Part shown: positions 27,243-35,982 of the stretch, one piece after another
Position numbering within the stretch: the stretch's first letter is position 1
Layout of the letters: each line of letters opens with the position of its first letter
Assembly (NCBI RefSeq): GCF_002812705.1
Contig: NZ_CP025030.1
Span: forward strand, 3,038,001 to 3,102,000
From: Achromobacter spanius
GTDB taxonomy: Bacteria; Pseudomonadota; Gammaproteobacteria; Burkholderiales; Burkholderiaceae_B
Length of the DNA: 64,000 bases
Direction of reading: 5' to 3'
The notes under the pieces: generated by a model
Told to the model about the DNA's origin: nothing
What the model saw: only the letters and a program-made list of their open reading frames with translations
Databases searched by the model: none
Translations under genes and position numbers: made by a program

Positions 27243-28190
27243 CTACTCTGGAAATCTCTCGGCCAGCCAGGCGGGCGCGGCGTGGGTCGCCAGGCGGGGG
27301 CCTGCTTGTAGCAAGGCGTTGCTCAGATCGCGCTGCACCAGTGCGGGCAAGCCGCGCACGATGGCCAGCAAAGGCGTAAGCGACACGCCGGTATCCACGC
27401 CCATGCAGGCGAACATGTGCACCAGTTCTTCGGTGTTGACGTTGCCGCTGGCGCCGGGCGCGTACGGGCATCCGCCCAGGCCGCCGGCCGCCGCGTCAAA
27501 GCGGGTGATGCCGGTTTGCCAAGCGGCCATCGCATTTGCCAGCGCCATGCCGCGCGTATTGTGCAGGTGCACGGTCAGCGCCACGCCGGGCAGCCGTGCG
27601 GACGCCTGTTCACACAGGGCGGCCACTTGCGTCGGGTACGCCATGCCGGTGGTGTCGCACAGGGTGATGCCGGTGGCGCCGGCGTCCGCCAGCCGTGTGG
27701 CCAGGTCCAGCACCTGATCCACCGGCACGTCGCCATCAAACGGGCAACCGAAGGCGGTGGACAGGGACACATTGCACGGCGTGCCGCTGCGGCCCGCTGC
27801 GGCCAGCACCTGCGACAGTTCCGCATACGACTGCTCGCGCGTCATGCGCAGGTTGGCGCGGTTATGCGTCTCGCTGCACGACATGACCAGATTCATTTCG
27901 TCTGTGCCGGCTTCCAGCGCGCGTTCCAACCCGCGGATGTTGGGCACCAGCGCGGTATAGATCACGCCCGGACGGCGGCGGATGCGGCGCATCACGTCCG
28001 CCGCGTCGGCCAGCGCGGGGATGGCCTTGGGCGACGTGAAACTGGTGACTTCGATGCGCGCAAAGCCGCAGTCGGACAAGGCGTCCACGAAGGCGACCTT
28101 GTCGTCGGTGGCGACCAGGGTTTTTTCTATCTGCAGGCCGTCCCGGGGGCCGACTTCGTTGATCTCGATCTTGGTGGGGCCGGCGTTCAT
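27243..28190 (-). CDS. HMG-CoA lyase family enzyme, module A
   Basis: A 315-residue TIM-barrel lyase of the hydroxymethylglutaryl-CoA lyase family, which cleaves 3-hydroxy-3-methylacyl-CoA substrates to acetyl-CoA or a similar CoA ester and a keto acid. The N-terminal EVGPRDGLQ carries the catalytic Arg-Asp, HLHNTRG the metal-binding His pair, and GGCPYAPGASGN the active-site Cys loop. The ATG at 28190 overlaps the upstream CoA transferase stop by four bases, which settles the start; longer in-frame readings are antisense-like. Its partner suggests the substrate is made by CoA transfer. True HMG-CoA, citramalyl-CoA or another 3-hydroxy-3-alkyl acyl-CoA are all possible. Confidence 0.9.
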   Translation of the reverse strand: MNAGPTKIEINEVGPRDGLQIEKTLVATDDKVAFVDALSDCGFARIEVTSFTSPKAIPALADAADVMRRIRRRPGVIYTALVPNIRGLERALEAGTDEMNLVMSCSETHNRANLRMTREQSYAELSQVLAAAGRSGTPCNVSLSTAFGCPFDGDVPVDQVLDLATRLADAGATGITLCDTTGMAYPTQVAALCEQASARLPGVALTVHLHNTRGMALANAMAAWQTGITRFDAAAGGLGGCPYAPGASGNVNTEELVHMFACMGVDTGVSLTPLLAIVRGLPALVQRDLSNALLQAGPRLATHAAPAWLAERFPE

Positions 28191-29380
28191 GCGATTACTC
28201 CCTTGGCGCGCAGCGCGTCGCGTTGTTCGTCCGACAAGCCCGCCTGCGCCAGCACGGCATCGGTGTGCTCGCCCAGCGTGGGCGCGCGTTCGCGGACCGC
28301 GCCGGGGTTGGCCGATAGATACGGAAAGACGGCCGGCATTTCCACTTGCACGCCGGCGGCGGATTCTACGGTGGTGATGGCATTGCGGGCGCGGTAGTGC
28401 GGGTCGGCGGCAATATCCGCCACCGAATAGATGCGGCCGGCCGGCACGTCGGCTTCGCGCATCGCGGCCAATACGTCGTCGATCAGCCGGGTTTGTGTCC
28501 AAGCGCCGATGGCGGCGTCGATCTCGGCCACGCGTCGAGCGCGGCCATCGTTGTGCGCCAAGGCCGGGTCCTGGCCCAGATCGTCGCGGCCGATGCGTGC
28601 CATCAGGCGGGTGTAGATGGCGTCGCCGTTGCCGGCGATGAGCACGTAGCCGTCCTGGCACGGATAGGCGTTGGACGGCGCGATGCCCGGCAGCGCGGCG
28701 CCGGCCGGCTCGCGCACGGCGCCGAACACGGAGTATTCCGGCAACAGGCTTTCGCTCAGGTTGAACAGGCTTTCGTAGAGCGCCGCGTCGATCACTTGGC
28801 CCACGCCGCCACGCGCATCGCGTTGGTACAGCGCCATCATCACGCCCAGCGCGCCATGCAGACCCGCGATGGTGTCGCCCAGCGACAAGCCCGCCCGCAC
28901 CGGCGCGCGGCCTGGTTCGCCGTTCAGGTAACGCAGCCCGGCCATGGCCTCGCCGATGGCCGCAAAGCCCGGCTCGCGCGCCTTGGGGCCGGTCTGGCCA
29001 TAGCCCGAGATGCGCAGCATGATCAGACGCGGGTTCAGTTCACGCAGGGCTTCCCACGACAAGCCCCATTTTTCCAGGGTGCCAGGGCGAAAGTTTTCGA
29101 TCAGCACGTCGGCCTGCTGGGCCAACAGGCGCACGATGTCCTGGCCTTCCTGCTGACGCAGGTCCACACACACCGACTGCTTGTTGCGCGACTGCGCTTC
29201 CCACCACACGGACGTGCCTTCGTGCAGCAAACGCCATTTGCGCAGCGGGTCGCCTTGCCCGGGGGGCTCGATCTTGATGACCTGCGCGCCAAAATCCGCC
29301 AGAGTCTTGGCGGCGAACGGCCCTGCTATCAGTTGACCCAGCTCCAGCACGCGGATGCCAGCAAGAATCTGCCCAGCCAT
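28187..29380 (-). CDS. CaiB/BaiF family (class III) CoA transferase, module A
   Basis: A 397-residue enzyme that moves CoA from a donor such as succinyl-CoA to a carboxylic acid. The N-terminal RVLELGQLIAGPFA and the IKIEPPGQGD Rossmann segment are typical, and the catalytic aspartate is Asp169 in LSLGDT, the same number as in formyl-CoA transferase. Overlap with the lyase gene by ATGA means tight coupling, consistent with activation followed by cleavage. The regulator gene lies 133 bases upstream on the same strand. Confidence 0.92.
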   Translation of the reverse strand: MAGQILAGIRVLELGQLIAGPFAAKTLADFGAQVIKIEPPGQGDPLRKWRLLHEGTSVWWEAQSRNKQSVCVDLRQQEGQDIVRLLAQQADVLIENFRPGTLEKWGLSWEALRELNPRLIMLRISGYGQTGPKAREPGFAAIGEAMAGLRYLNGEPGRAPVRAGLSLGDTIAGLHGALGVMMALYQRDARGGVGQVIDAALYESLFNLSESLLPEYSVFGAVREPAGAALPGIAPSNAYPCQDGYVLIAGNGDAIYTRLMARIGRDDLGQDPALAHNDGRARRVAEIDAAIGAWTQTRLIDDVLAAMREADVPAGRIYSVADIAADPHYRARNAITTVESAAGVQVEMPAVFPYLSANPGAVRERAPTLGEHTDAVLAQAGLSDEQRDALRAKGVIA

Positions 29381-29513
29381 TTCGCCTCCCTGGCGACACT
29401 CGATATTGATAGGCGGCAGTGTGCGCGCAAAGCGGCGCCGGGCGGAATGGACAATCGGGGAAAGGGGGGTTCCCAGAATGAGAAACCCCGGGCAAACCCG
29501 CAGCGGCTTCGCC

Positions 29514-30410
29514 TTAGTTATCGCCGCGCAGATGGGCCAGCAACAGGCGCGCGCCTACGGTCAGCGTGTCGGCATCGCGCACGCCCAGCAGCAGCCAGCG
29601 GCGCGCCCATTCGTCGGTCAGGGGAATGAGTTTGATCGGCATCGACCGCGCATGCGGCTCGGCCGCGATGCGCGGAAGGATGCCAACGCCACGGGTCGCC
29701 GCGACCATGCGGCAGATCGCGTCAAAGCTGCGCACCTGGATGCGCAAGCGCATGGCTCGGCCCAGACGACCGCTTTCGTCGGACAAACGGGTAGCCAGCG
29801 ACGTGGCCGGCGGCAGGCCCACGTAGTCGTAGGCCAAGGTGTCCGCAAACGCCACTTGCGCCTCAGAAGCCAAGGGGTGGCGCTGTGGCACGATCACCAC
29901 CAGTTCATCCAAGCGGTAGGGGAAGGTCGACAAGCCGTCGGCGGGCGTACGGTCGGCGAATACGCCGATATCGGCGCGGTTTTCAAGCACGGCGGTGACG
30001 ATGTCGCTGCTGTTCTGCTCTTCCAGGTCGATGCGCACGGCCGGGTGGCCATCCATGAAGGCGGCCAGGTCTTCGGGCAGGAACTGCGTCAGCGACGAGG
30101 TATTGGCGGCAATGCGCACCTGCCCGCGCACGCCTTGCGCGAAATCCGACAGCGCGCCCGTCATCTGCTCCACTTCCTGCAACACGCGCAGCGCGTGGAC
30201 CAGGCAGGCCTGGCCGGCATCGGTCAGTTCCACCCCGGCGGCGTTGCGGTACAGCAGCGCGGTGCCCAGGGCGGTTTCCAGGTCGGAGATCCGCTTGCTG
30301 GCCGCCCCCACCGCCAGATGCGATTGGCGCGCGCCGGCCGAGATGCTGCCCTGGCGCGCAACGGCAACAAACAGGGCGAGTGTGACGAGGTCGATACGGG
30401 CAAGGTTCAT
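29514..30410 (-). CDS. LysR-family regulator of module A
   Basis: A 298-residue LysR regulator with N-terminal winged HTH (SISAGARQSHLAVGAASKRISDLE region, about residues 20-43) and an effector domain. MNLARIDLVTL at 30410 is the standard start; the in-frame extension to 30503 lacks a domain. It is transcribed in the same direction as and ahead of the CoA transferase, lyase and Bug genes, so it probably controls them. It lies between modules A and B, and might also serve B, though B has a GntR regulator of its own. Confidence 0.88.
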   Translation of the reverse strand: MNLARIDLVTLALFVAVARQGSISAGARQSHLAVGAASKRISDLETALGTALLYRNAAGVELTDAGQACLVHALRVLQEVEQMTGALSDFAQGVRGQVRIAANTSSLTQFLPEDLAAFMDGHPAVRIDLEEQNSSDIVTAVLENRADIGVFADRTPADGLSTFPYRLDELVVIVPQRHPLASEAQVAFADTLAYDYVGLPPATSLATRLSDESGRLGRAMRLRIQVRSFDAICRMVAATRGVGILPRIAAEPHARSMPIKLIPLTDEWARRWLLLGVRDADTLTVGARLLLAHLRGDN

Positions 30411-30581
30411 GGAAAAATCCGGCGCGGGGTATGCCAAGGCGGGCGACGGGCCGAGTGCTATAGCCGAGGCGCCAGGGCAATAATTATGTCCGAATTCTTC
30501 CATTCTTCCTTGATGGGGTCGACGGCGCGATCAGGCCCACCCGGAGCGGTCGGGTGGCGCACATCGGTGGACCGCCTGCCG

Positions 30582-31688
30582 TCACAGCATCGCGACGCGC
30601 TTTCGCTCGATCAGATCGAAGTCGATCTTCGCCCCCAGTCCGGGGCCGGTCGGTGCATGGACGTAGCCCTCGGCGTCCGGCTCTATGTCCTCGATCAGAC
30701 CGTATTTCTGTGCCCCACCGGGCAATAGCACTTCGAAGAACTCGGTGTTCTTCAGCGCCATGGCCACGTGCAGTTGCGCCACGTTGTTCAACGAATTTCC
30801 TCCGTGGTGGATTTCGTAATTCATGCGGAACGCTTCGGCCAGATGCGCCGTCTTCAGCATGTTGGTAATGCCGCCCTTCAGCGGGACATCGCCGCGCAGG
30901 AAGTCGGTCGCGCTTTGCTGTATCCACGGCACATAGGCATCCAGGACGGCGGCCGGGGCCTCGGTTGCCATGATGGGGATGTGCAGTTGCTGCTTCAGCT
31001 TTACGTAGTTGTAGATGTCCGAATCCTGCAGCGGGTCCTCGTACCAGTAGTAATCCAATTCCTCTATCGCGCGTCCTACCCGCACGGCTTCGGGATACTG
31101 ATAAGCCCAGGCGGCGTCCAGCATCAGCAGGTAGTCGTCGCCTACGGCCTTGCGCACGCCTTCGCATACGCGGATGTCCTCTTTCCAGGGGTGGGGCGGG
31201 TGGATCTTGTAGGCGGCCCAGTTCAACGCCTGATAGTGACGCGCTTCGTCGGCGTATTCTTCGACCGAGTCCAGGATCATCGAGCTGGCGTAGGCTTTGA
31301 TCTTGTTGCGGTAGCCACCGATCAACTGGTGGATGGGCAGGCCGGCGACCTTGCCCGCGATGTCCCACAACGCGACGTCGCAGGCGCCGATGGTGCGCAC
31401 CGTGGTCGTCCGCGAACGCCGCCACATGGCCTGGAACAGGCGTTCCCGGTCCAGCGGGTCCTGGCCCATCAGTATGGGCTTGAGATACTTGATCAGGTTT
31501 GGGCCGTCCAGATCGGCGGGGTAATACGCCGATCCCAGGAAGGCGTGGCCCGTCACGCCCGCGTCGGTCTGGATGGACAGTAGCCCCAGCTTGCTGGAAC
31601 CGGCAAACTTGCCGGTGTGCGCGGCATAGCTGGTTGGCGGAATGTCGTCCCAGGCGAAAAGCGTAAGACTGACGTTGTCGATTTTCAT
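30582..31688 (-). CDS. Mandelate racemase-like enolase superfamily enzyme, module B
   Basis: A 368-residue enolase-superfamily protein acting on the alpha-proton of a carboxylate, as racemase or acid-sugar dehydratase. The catalytic residues align with mandelate racemase spacing: Lys161-x-His163, metal ligands Asp191, Glu217 and Glu243, and the Asp267/His294 dyad 27 residues apart. Mandelate racemase has Lys-x-Lys, so the second base is His here. It is last in the operon after a ThDP enzyme, giving a mandelate-pathway-like pair (racemase, then 2-keto acid decarboxylase after oxidation). A dehydratase for a sugar acid is the main alternative. Confidence 0.88.
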   Translation of the reverse strand: MKIDNVSLTLFAWDDIPPTSYAAHTGKFAGSSKLGLLSIQTDAGVTGHAFLGSAYYPADLDGPNLIKYLKPILMGQDPLDRERLFQAMWRRSRTTTVRTIGACDVALWDIAGKVAGLPIHQLIGGYRNKIKAYASSMILDSVEEYADEARHYQALNWAAYKIHPPHPWKEDIRVCEGVRKAVGDDYLLMLDAAWAYQYPEAVRVGRAIEELDYYWYEDPLQDSDIYNYVKLKQQLHIPIMATEAPAAVLDAYVPWIQQSATDFLRGDVPLKGGITNMLKTAHLAEAFRMNYEIHHGGNSLNNVAQLHVAMALKNTEFFEVLLPGGAQKYGLIEDIEPDAEGYVHAPTGPGLGAKIDFDLIERKRVAML

Positions 31689-31725
31689 GAAGGCTCCCGT
31701 TCATCGCGGCGTGCGGCCGCCTGGT

Positions 31726-33285
31726 TCAACACAGCAGTTCAATCAGGTAGGGCCCTTGCGCATGCAAGGCGCGCGATAAGGCGTCGGCGAGCCCTTCCAT
31801 GGTGTCGGTGCGTTCAGCGGGCACGCCCATGCCCTGGGCCAGTCGTACCCAGTCCAGCGCGGGGTCGTTCAAGCTGAACAGCGCGTTGGACGCGGGGCCC
31901 GGCACCGCGCCGACGGCGCGCAGTTCGCCTTGCAAAATGGCATAGGCCCGGTTCGCGAAGACGATGGTCACGACGTTCAGACGTTCGCGGGCTTGCGTCC
32001 ACAGGCCTTGCAGCGAATACATGCCGGCGCCATCGGCTTGCAGGCAAATCACGGGGCGGTCTGGGCACGCGATCGCCGCGCCGGTGGCGGTGGGAATGCC
32101 CCCGCCAATGGCGCCGCCGGTGTTCTGCAGCCAGTCATGTGCGGCGGCCTGGAAAGTCGGCGTGAACAGCCCGCGTCCGGATGTGACGGCGTCTTCCATC
32201 ACGATGCCGTCATGCGGCAGAAGGCGCGCCAGCACCTGGCCAAACGCCGCCGGCGTGAACGCACCGCTGGGCATGCCCGTTTCCGGCGCGGGCAATCCAA
32301 GATCGACCTGCCGTGGCGCCCGCAGTGCTTCGGCCAGTGCAATCAGCGCTGCCTCGGCATCTTCGTCGACACCGGCCAACGGGATCACCGTCGTCCCCTG
32401 GGCGCACAAGTCGCTGGGCTTGTCGGGATACGCAAAGAAAGCCGCGGGCGCCGGTGCCCCGGCCAGGATCAACGTGCGGACGGGCGCCAGCGTGGCCAGC
32501 GCCTGGTTCACGGCATACGGCAATCGGTCGATAGGCGGCCGCCCGTGTCCGCGCGGCATGCGTGCCACGAAAGTGGTGGTGCGCAGTGCCGCACCCGTGG
32601 CGCGGGCGATACGCCAGGCGGCCAGCTGGCCCGCTTCCGTCAGCCCGCCAGTACCCAGCAAGATCATGGCGGCGCCGTCGGCGCCCTGGGCACGCAAGGC
32701 GCGCGCAGCCTGGTCGATGTGCTGGCTGCCGGCCTGACGGCGGGCCGGCACCGGGTGGGGTTGTTGCGGGCCGTCGGACTCCGTCCAGGCTGTGTCGGCG
32801 GGCAGGATCAATGTGGCCACACCGCCTGGCGCCGTGCGGGCGGCCTGTACCGCCAGCGCGGCGTCATCGGCCACGCTACGGGCATGGCGCGACAGACGTA
32901 CCCATTGCGACATGGGCCGCGCCAGGCTTTCCACGTCGGACGTCAACGGCGTGTCGTAGGCGACGTGGTAGGTGGCGTGGTCGCCCACGATATTGACGAC
33001 GGGCGTGTAGGCACGCTTTGCGTTGTGCAGGTTTGCCAATCCATTGGCCAGCCCAGGGCCGCAATGCAGCAGAGTGGCGGCGGGGCGCCCCATCATGCGG
33101 CCATAACCGTCGGCGCAGCCCGTCACGACGGTCTCGGCCAAACCCAGCACGCAGCGCATGCCGGGGACTCGATCCAGCGCCGACACAAAGTGCATCTCCG
33201 ATGTTCCCGGATTCGCAAAACATGTGGTGACGCCTGCATTGACCAACGTGCGCACCAGCGCTTCGGCGCCGTTCATCGGCGTCAT
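31726..33285 (-). CDS. ThDP-dependent decarboxylase/acetolactate synthase-like enzyme, module B
   Basis: A 519-residue thiamine diphosphate enzyme. The catalytic Glu51 (GLAETVV) activates the cofactor, His74 (LLHCGPG) occupies the place of the active-site His70 of benzoylformate decarboxylase, and NPGTSE matches the NPGS-type loop with Ser/Thr. The ThDP-Mg motif begins QADGAGMYSLQ and ends near NRAYAI; its usual GDG is ADG. The family includes acetolactate synthase, benzoylformate decarboxylase and related enzymes; the short length and His74 favour a 2-keto acid decarboxylase. It overlaps the glutathione transferase stop by ATGA. Confidence 0.85.
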   Translation of the reverse strand: MTPMNGAEALVRTLVNAGVTTCFANPGTSEMHFVSALDRVPGMRCVLGLAETVVTGCADGYGRMMGRPAATLLHCGPGLANGLANLHNAKRAYTPVVNIVGDHATYHVAYDTPLTSDVESLARPMSQWVRLSRHARSVADDAALAVQAARTAPGGVATLILPADTAWTESDGPQQPHPVPARRQAGSQHIDQAARALRAQGADGAAMILLGTGGLTEAGQLAAWRIARATGAALRTTTFVARMPRGHGRPPIDRLPYAVNQALATLAPVRTLILAGAPAPAAFFAYPDKPSDLCAQGTTVIPLAGVDEDAEAALIALAEALRAPRQVDLGLPAPETGMPSGAFTPAAFGQVLARLLPHDGIVMEDAVTSGRGLFTPTFQAAAHDWLQNTGGAIGGGIPTATGAAIACPDRPVICLQADGAGMYSLQGLWTQARERLNVVTIVFANRAYAILQGELRAVGAVPGPASNALFSLNDPALDWVRLAQGMGVPAERTDTMEGLADALSRALHAQGPYLIELLC

Positions 33286-33914
33286 GGCGACTTCCCCGTG
33301 TCGGCATGCAAGCGCATGCCCGCGATGACGCCGGGACGCTGGCTCATACGGTCAGCCCAGGCCGCCAGCGCCGGGAATGCCGCCGGGTCAAGCAGGTTGC
33401 GGCGCAGCGCGTAGTTGGGATACAGGATGAAGTCCGCATAGCTGATGCTGTTGGCCAGGTAATCGCGCTTGGCCAGATGTTCCTCGACGATGCGGAAATA
33501 GCGGGCGAAGCGCTTCTGGAACAGGTCGATGTGTTCTTGCACTTTCAGCGGCGACACCACTTCCACCTGGTTCATCGAAGCGCTGGTGCCGCCTATATCG
33601 GTGCCCGCTTGCCAGGCCCATTGCATTGCTATGGCCCGGTCGGCGGCGTTGTCGGGAACAAAGCGGCCTGCTTTCTGGCAGGCGTACAGCACGATGGCGC
33701 CCGATTGGGCCAGTACCAGCGGCTGGCCGCCCGGCCCATCCGGATCGACCATGGCGGGGATCTGGCTGGCGGGATTTATCTTCAAGTAGTCGGGCGACTT
33801 TTGCGCGCCGGCGCCCACATCGATGGGGATGACGCGATGCGGCAATTCGCATTCGGCCAGGGCAATGGTGGCACGCAGGCCATTGGTGGTGCGCCAGGCG
33901 TAGAGATCTATCAT
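33282..33914 (-). CDS. Glutathione S-transferase family protein, module B
   Basis: A 210-residue protein of the nu-class/YfcG-Ure2p-like group. The N-terminal thioredoxin fold is MIDLYAWRTTNGLRATIALAE with Thr/Asn at the glutathione site (TTN, residues 9-11), then INPASQIPAMVD with the cis-Pro, and QSGAIVLYA. The C-terminal helical domain spans about residues 90-205. YfcG-type proteins act as disulfide-bond oxidoreductases or isomerases. It may isomerise or reduce a pathway intermediate or protect against a reactive aldehyde. It sits between the Bug receptor and ThDP genes. Confidence 0.88.
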   Translation of the reverse strand: MIDLYAWRTTNGLRATIALAECELPHRVIPIDVGAGAQKSPDYLKINPASQIPAMVDPDGPGGQPLVLAQSGAIVLYACQKAGRFVPDNAADRAIAMQWAWQAGTDIGGTSASMNQVEVVSPLKVQEHIDLFQKRFARYFRIVEEHLAKRDYLANSISYADFILYPNYALRRNLLDPAAFPALAAWADRMSQRPGVIAGMRLHADTGKSP

Positions 33915-33975
33915 CGAATCTGTCCTTTATGGCAGGGCAAGCGGGTGGCTGACGGGGGGCGGCCACCTGTCACCG

Positions 33976-34941
33976 TCATTGCACTTTGATGTCGGCGCGC
34001 TTGATCAGCGCTGCCCATTCACTGGCTTCCTTGTCCAGCCAGGTCTTGTATTCGGCGGACGACTGGTACACGGGTTCCACCATCATTTTTCTCAGTGTCT
34101 CTTTGGTGTCGGGCTGGTTCATGAAGTCCTGCACGGCCTGATTCAGCTTCTGAACGGTTTCGGGGGGCGTATTGACGGGCGCGAACAAGCCTTGGGATAT
34201 CAGCGCCGAAAATCCTGGTACTCCTGATTCGCTGATCGTGGGGATCTCGGGCGCATACGGGGAGCGCTTGTCGGTAGCGATCGCCAATGCACGCAGCTTT
34301 CCGGACCGCAGCAACTCCAACACGGATGGCAATCCCGTGAACACCATGTCGATGTGGCCACCCGCGGTGTCGGTAATCGCGGGGCCGCTGCCTTTGTACG
34401 GAACGTGCACGAGTTTGATCTTCGCTTGTTCCATGAGTCTTTCAGCCGCCAAGTGCGTAATGCCGCCCGTTCCAGACGACCCGATCGACAACTTGCCCGG
34501 GGACTTGCGCGCGGTTTCCAGCAGATCCTGGAACGTCTTGAAACGCGAGTTCGCGGGCACGACCAGCACGTTCCCGAACGTGGCCAGATTGGCCACGGGG
34601 ATCAAGTCCTTGCGGGAGTACGAAAGCGGTGTGTATAGCGAGGGAATGATGGAGTAGACAGCGGAATCCGACACCAGCAGCATCTTGTTGGGAGGGGTTG
34701 CCCTGACCACCGCCTCGGTGCCGATGATGCCGCCCGCGCCGGCGCGATTTTCAACGATCACGGTTTGGTTCATGGCCTTGCCCAGCCCTGGCGCGACCAG
34801 GCGGGCGAAGAGATCGGAGCCGCCTCCCGGGTTGTAAGGAACGATCAGTTGTATGGGTTGCCCCTCTTGCGCCAGAACGGACGATGGGGCGATAGACAGC
34901 CCGAGTGCGACGCAGGTCGCGCGTAACAGTATTTTGAACAT
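33976..34941 (-). CDS. Tripartite tricarboxylate transporter receptor (Bug protein), module B
   Basis: A 321-residue Bug/TctC receptor. Signal peptide about residues 1-24 (SSVLA then QEGQP). IQLIVPYNPGGGSD and VIVENRAGAGGIIG are the ligand-loop motifs, IGSSGTGGITHLAA and VPYKGSGPAITD follow. GGAGACAACC precedes the ATG. It presumably delivers the carboxylate that the neighbouring enzymes use. Membrane subunits are absent here. Confidence 0.92.
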   Translation of the reverse strand: MFKILLRATCVALGLSIAPSSVLAQEGQPIQLIVPYNPGGGSDLFARLVAPGLGKAMNQTVIVENRAGAGGIIGTEAVVRATPPNKMLLVSDSAVYSIIPSLYTPLSYSRKDLIPVANLATFGNVLVVPANSRFKTFQDLLETARKSPGKLSIGSSGTGGITHLAAERLMEQAKIKLVHVPYKGSGPAITDTAGGHIDMVFTGLPSVLELLRSGKLRALAIATDKRSPYAPEIPTISESGVPGFSALISQGLFAPVNTPPETVQKLNQAVQDFMNQPDTKETLRKMMVEPVYQSSAEYKTWLDKEASEWAALIKRADIKVQ

Positions 34942-35002
34942 TGGTTGTCTCCGTGTTCTTTGTTCTACTGCTTATAGGTACTGCTTACAGAAGGGGAACG
35001 GA

Positions 35003-35791
35003 TCAGAACGTGCCTGGATAGGCGCCGCCATCCAGCAGAATGTTCTGCCCGGTCAGGTAGCCGGCATCCATGCCGCATAAGAATGCGCAGACGGCACCAA
35101 ATTCTGCCGGCGTGCCGAATCGCTTCGCGGGAATCGCCTCGCGCCGATGATCGGTATAGGACTCGACCGACGCATTCGCGCGCCCGGCCATCGCGGTCAA
35201 ATTGCTGCGCAGGCGGTCTGTATCGAAGGTGCCGGGCAGCACGTTGTTCAGGGTGACATTTCGTCCAGCCAGCTTGGCTTGCCGCGCCAACCCCGCGATG
35301 AACCCGGTCAGGCCGGAGCGCGCGCCGTTCGATAGTCCCAATGCCGCGATCGGCGCTTTGACGGCCGACGACGTAATGTTGATGACCCGGCCGTAGCCGC
35401 GTTTGGCCATGCCGTCGACAGTGGCCTTGATCAACGCAATCGGCGCCAGCATGTTCGCGTCCAGTGCGCGGATCCAGTCGTCGCGCGTCCAATCCTGCAT
35501 ATCGCCCGCGGGCGGTCCGCCTGCGTTGTTGATCAGGATGTCGATGGCGGGAGCTTGCGCCAGCGCGGCTTCACGGCCCTGCTCGGTGGCGATATCGCCA
35601 ACGGCGGTACGGATGTCGACATTTGGCGCCAGCATGCGCAGTTCTCTAGCTGTGCTTTCCAGCGTGTCCGGGTGGCGGGCAGTGATCACAAGATTCACGC
35701 CTTCGGACGCCAACGCTTGCGCGCATCCGCGCCCCAGTCCTTTGCTGGCGCCGCACACCAGCGCCCATTTACCCGCAATCCGCAAGTCCAT
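35003..35791 (-). CDS. SDR family protein with degenerate catalytic site, module B
   Basis: A 262-residue SDR-fold protein. The cofactor motif GASKGLG (residues 14-20), NNAGG (88-92) and the catalytic Asn/Ser region (ITSSAV, 139-144) are present, but where YxxxK should stand the sequence is SNGAR (154-158): Tyr is Ser and Lys is Arg. A known SDR subgroup related to beta-ketoacyl reductases lacks the canonical tetrad, so this is not a broken gene: length and C-terminus (TGQNILLDGGAYPGTF) are intact. It is first in the module B operon and may bind a substrate with a different chemistry. Confidence 0.85.
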   Translation of the reverse strand: MDLRIAGKWALVCGASKGLGRGCAQALASEGVNLVITARHPDTLESTARELRMLAPNVDIRTAVGDIATEQGREAALAQAPAIDILINNAGGPPAGDMQDWTRDDWIRALDANMLAPIALIKATVDGMAKRGYGRVINITSSAVKAPIAALGLSNGARSGLTGFIAGLARQAKLAGRNVTLNNVLPGTFDTDRLRSNLTAMAGRANASVESYTDHRREAIPAKRFGTPAEFGAVCAFLCGMDAGYLTGQNILLDGGAYPGTF

Positions 35792-35840
35792 CTTGATTTG
35801 TCTCCGGTGGCAGTCGTGGCTGCAATTCGTCGTTTGCGCT

Positions 35841-35872
35841 AAATTACATCATTGTTAAGTTGTAAGGCAACT
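35841..35872 (-). promoter_or_regulatory. Candidate promoter and operator of module B
   Basis: On the minus strand TTGCCT (35870-35865) and TAATTT (35846-35841) are 18 bases apart and face the SDR-Bug-GST-ThDP-enolase operon. The palindrome AGTTG-TAAGG-CAACT (35858-35872) covers the -35. It is the best candidate site for the divergent GntR/FCD repressor. Confidence 0.45.
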
Positions 35873-35982
35873 ATTTTGAAGGGTGTCCATTCAGGCCAAA
35901 TGCAGGGCACAGCTATACTGGCCGCCAATCAGTGCGTCGCCCAGCTCTGGCACCACGCGGCCATCTGATCCCCGGAACTTCT

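Noticed and set aside
30537..30557. 7-bp hairpin after the enolase gene as terminator of module B
   Set aside because: No U-tract on the minus strand.
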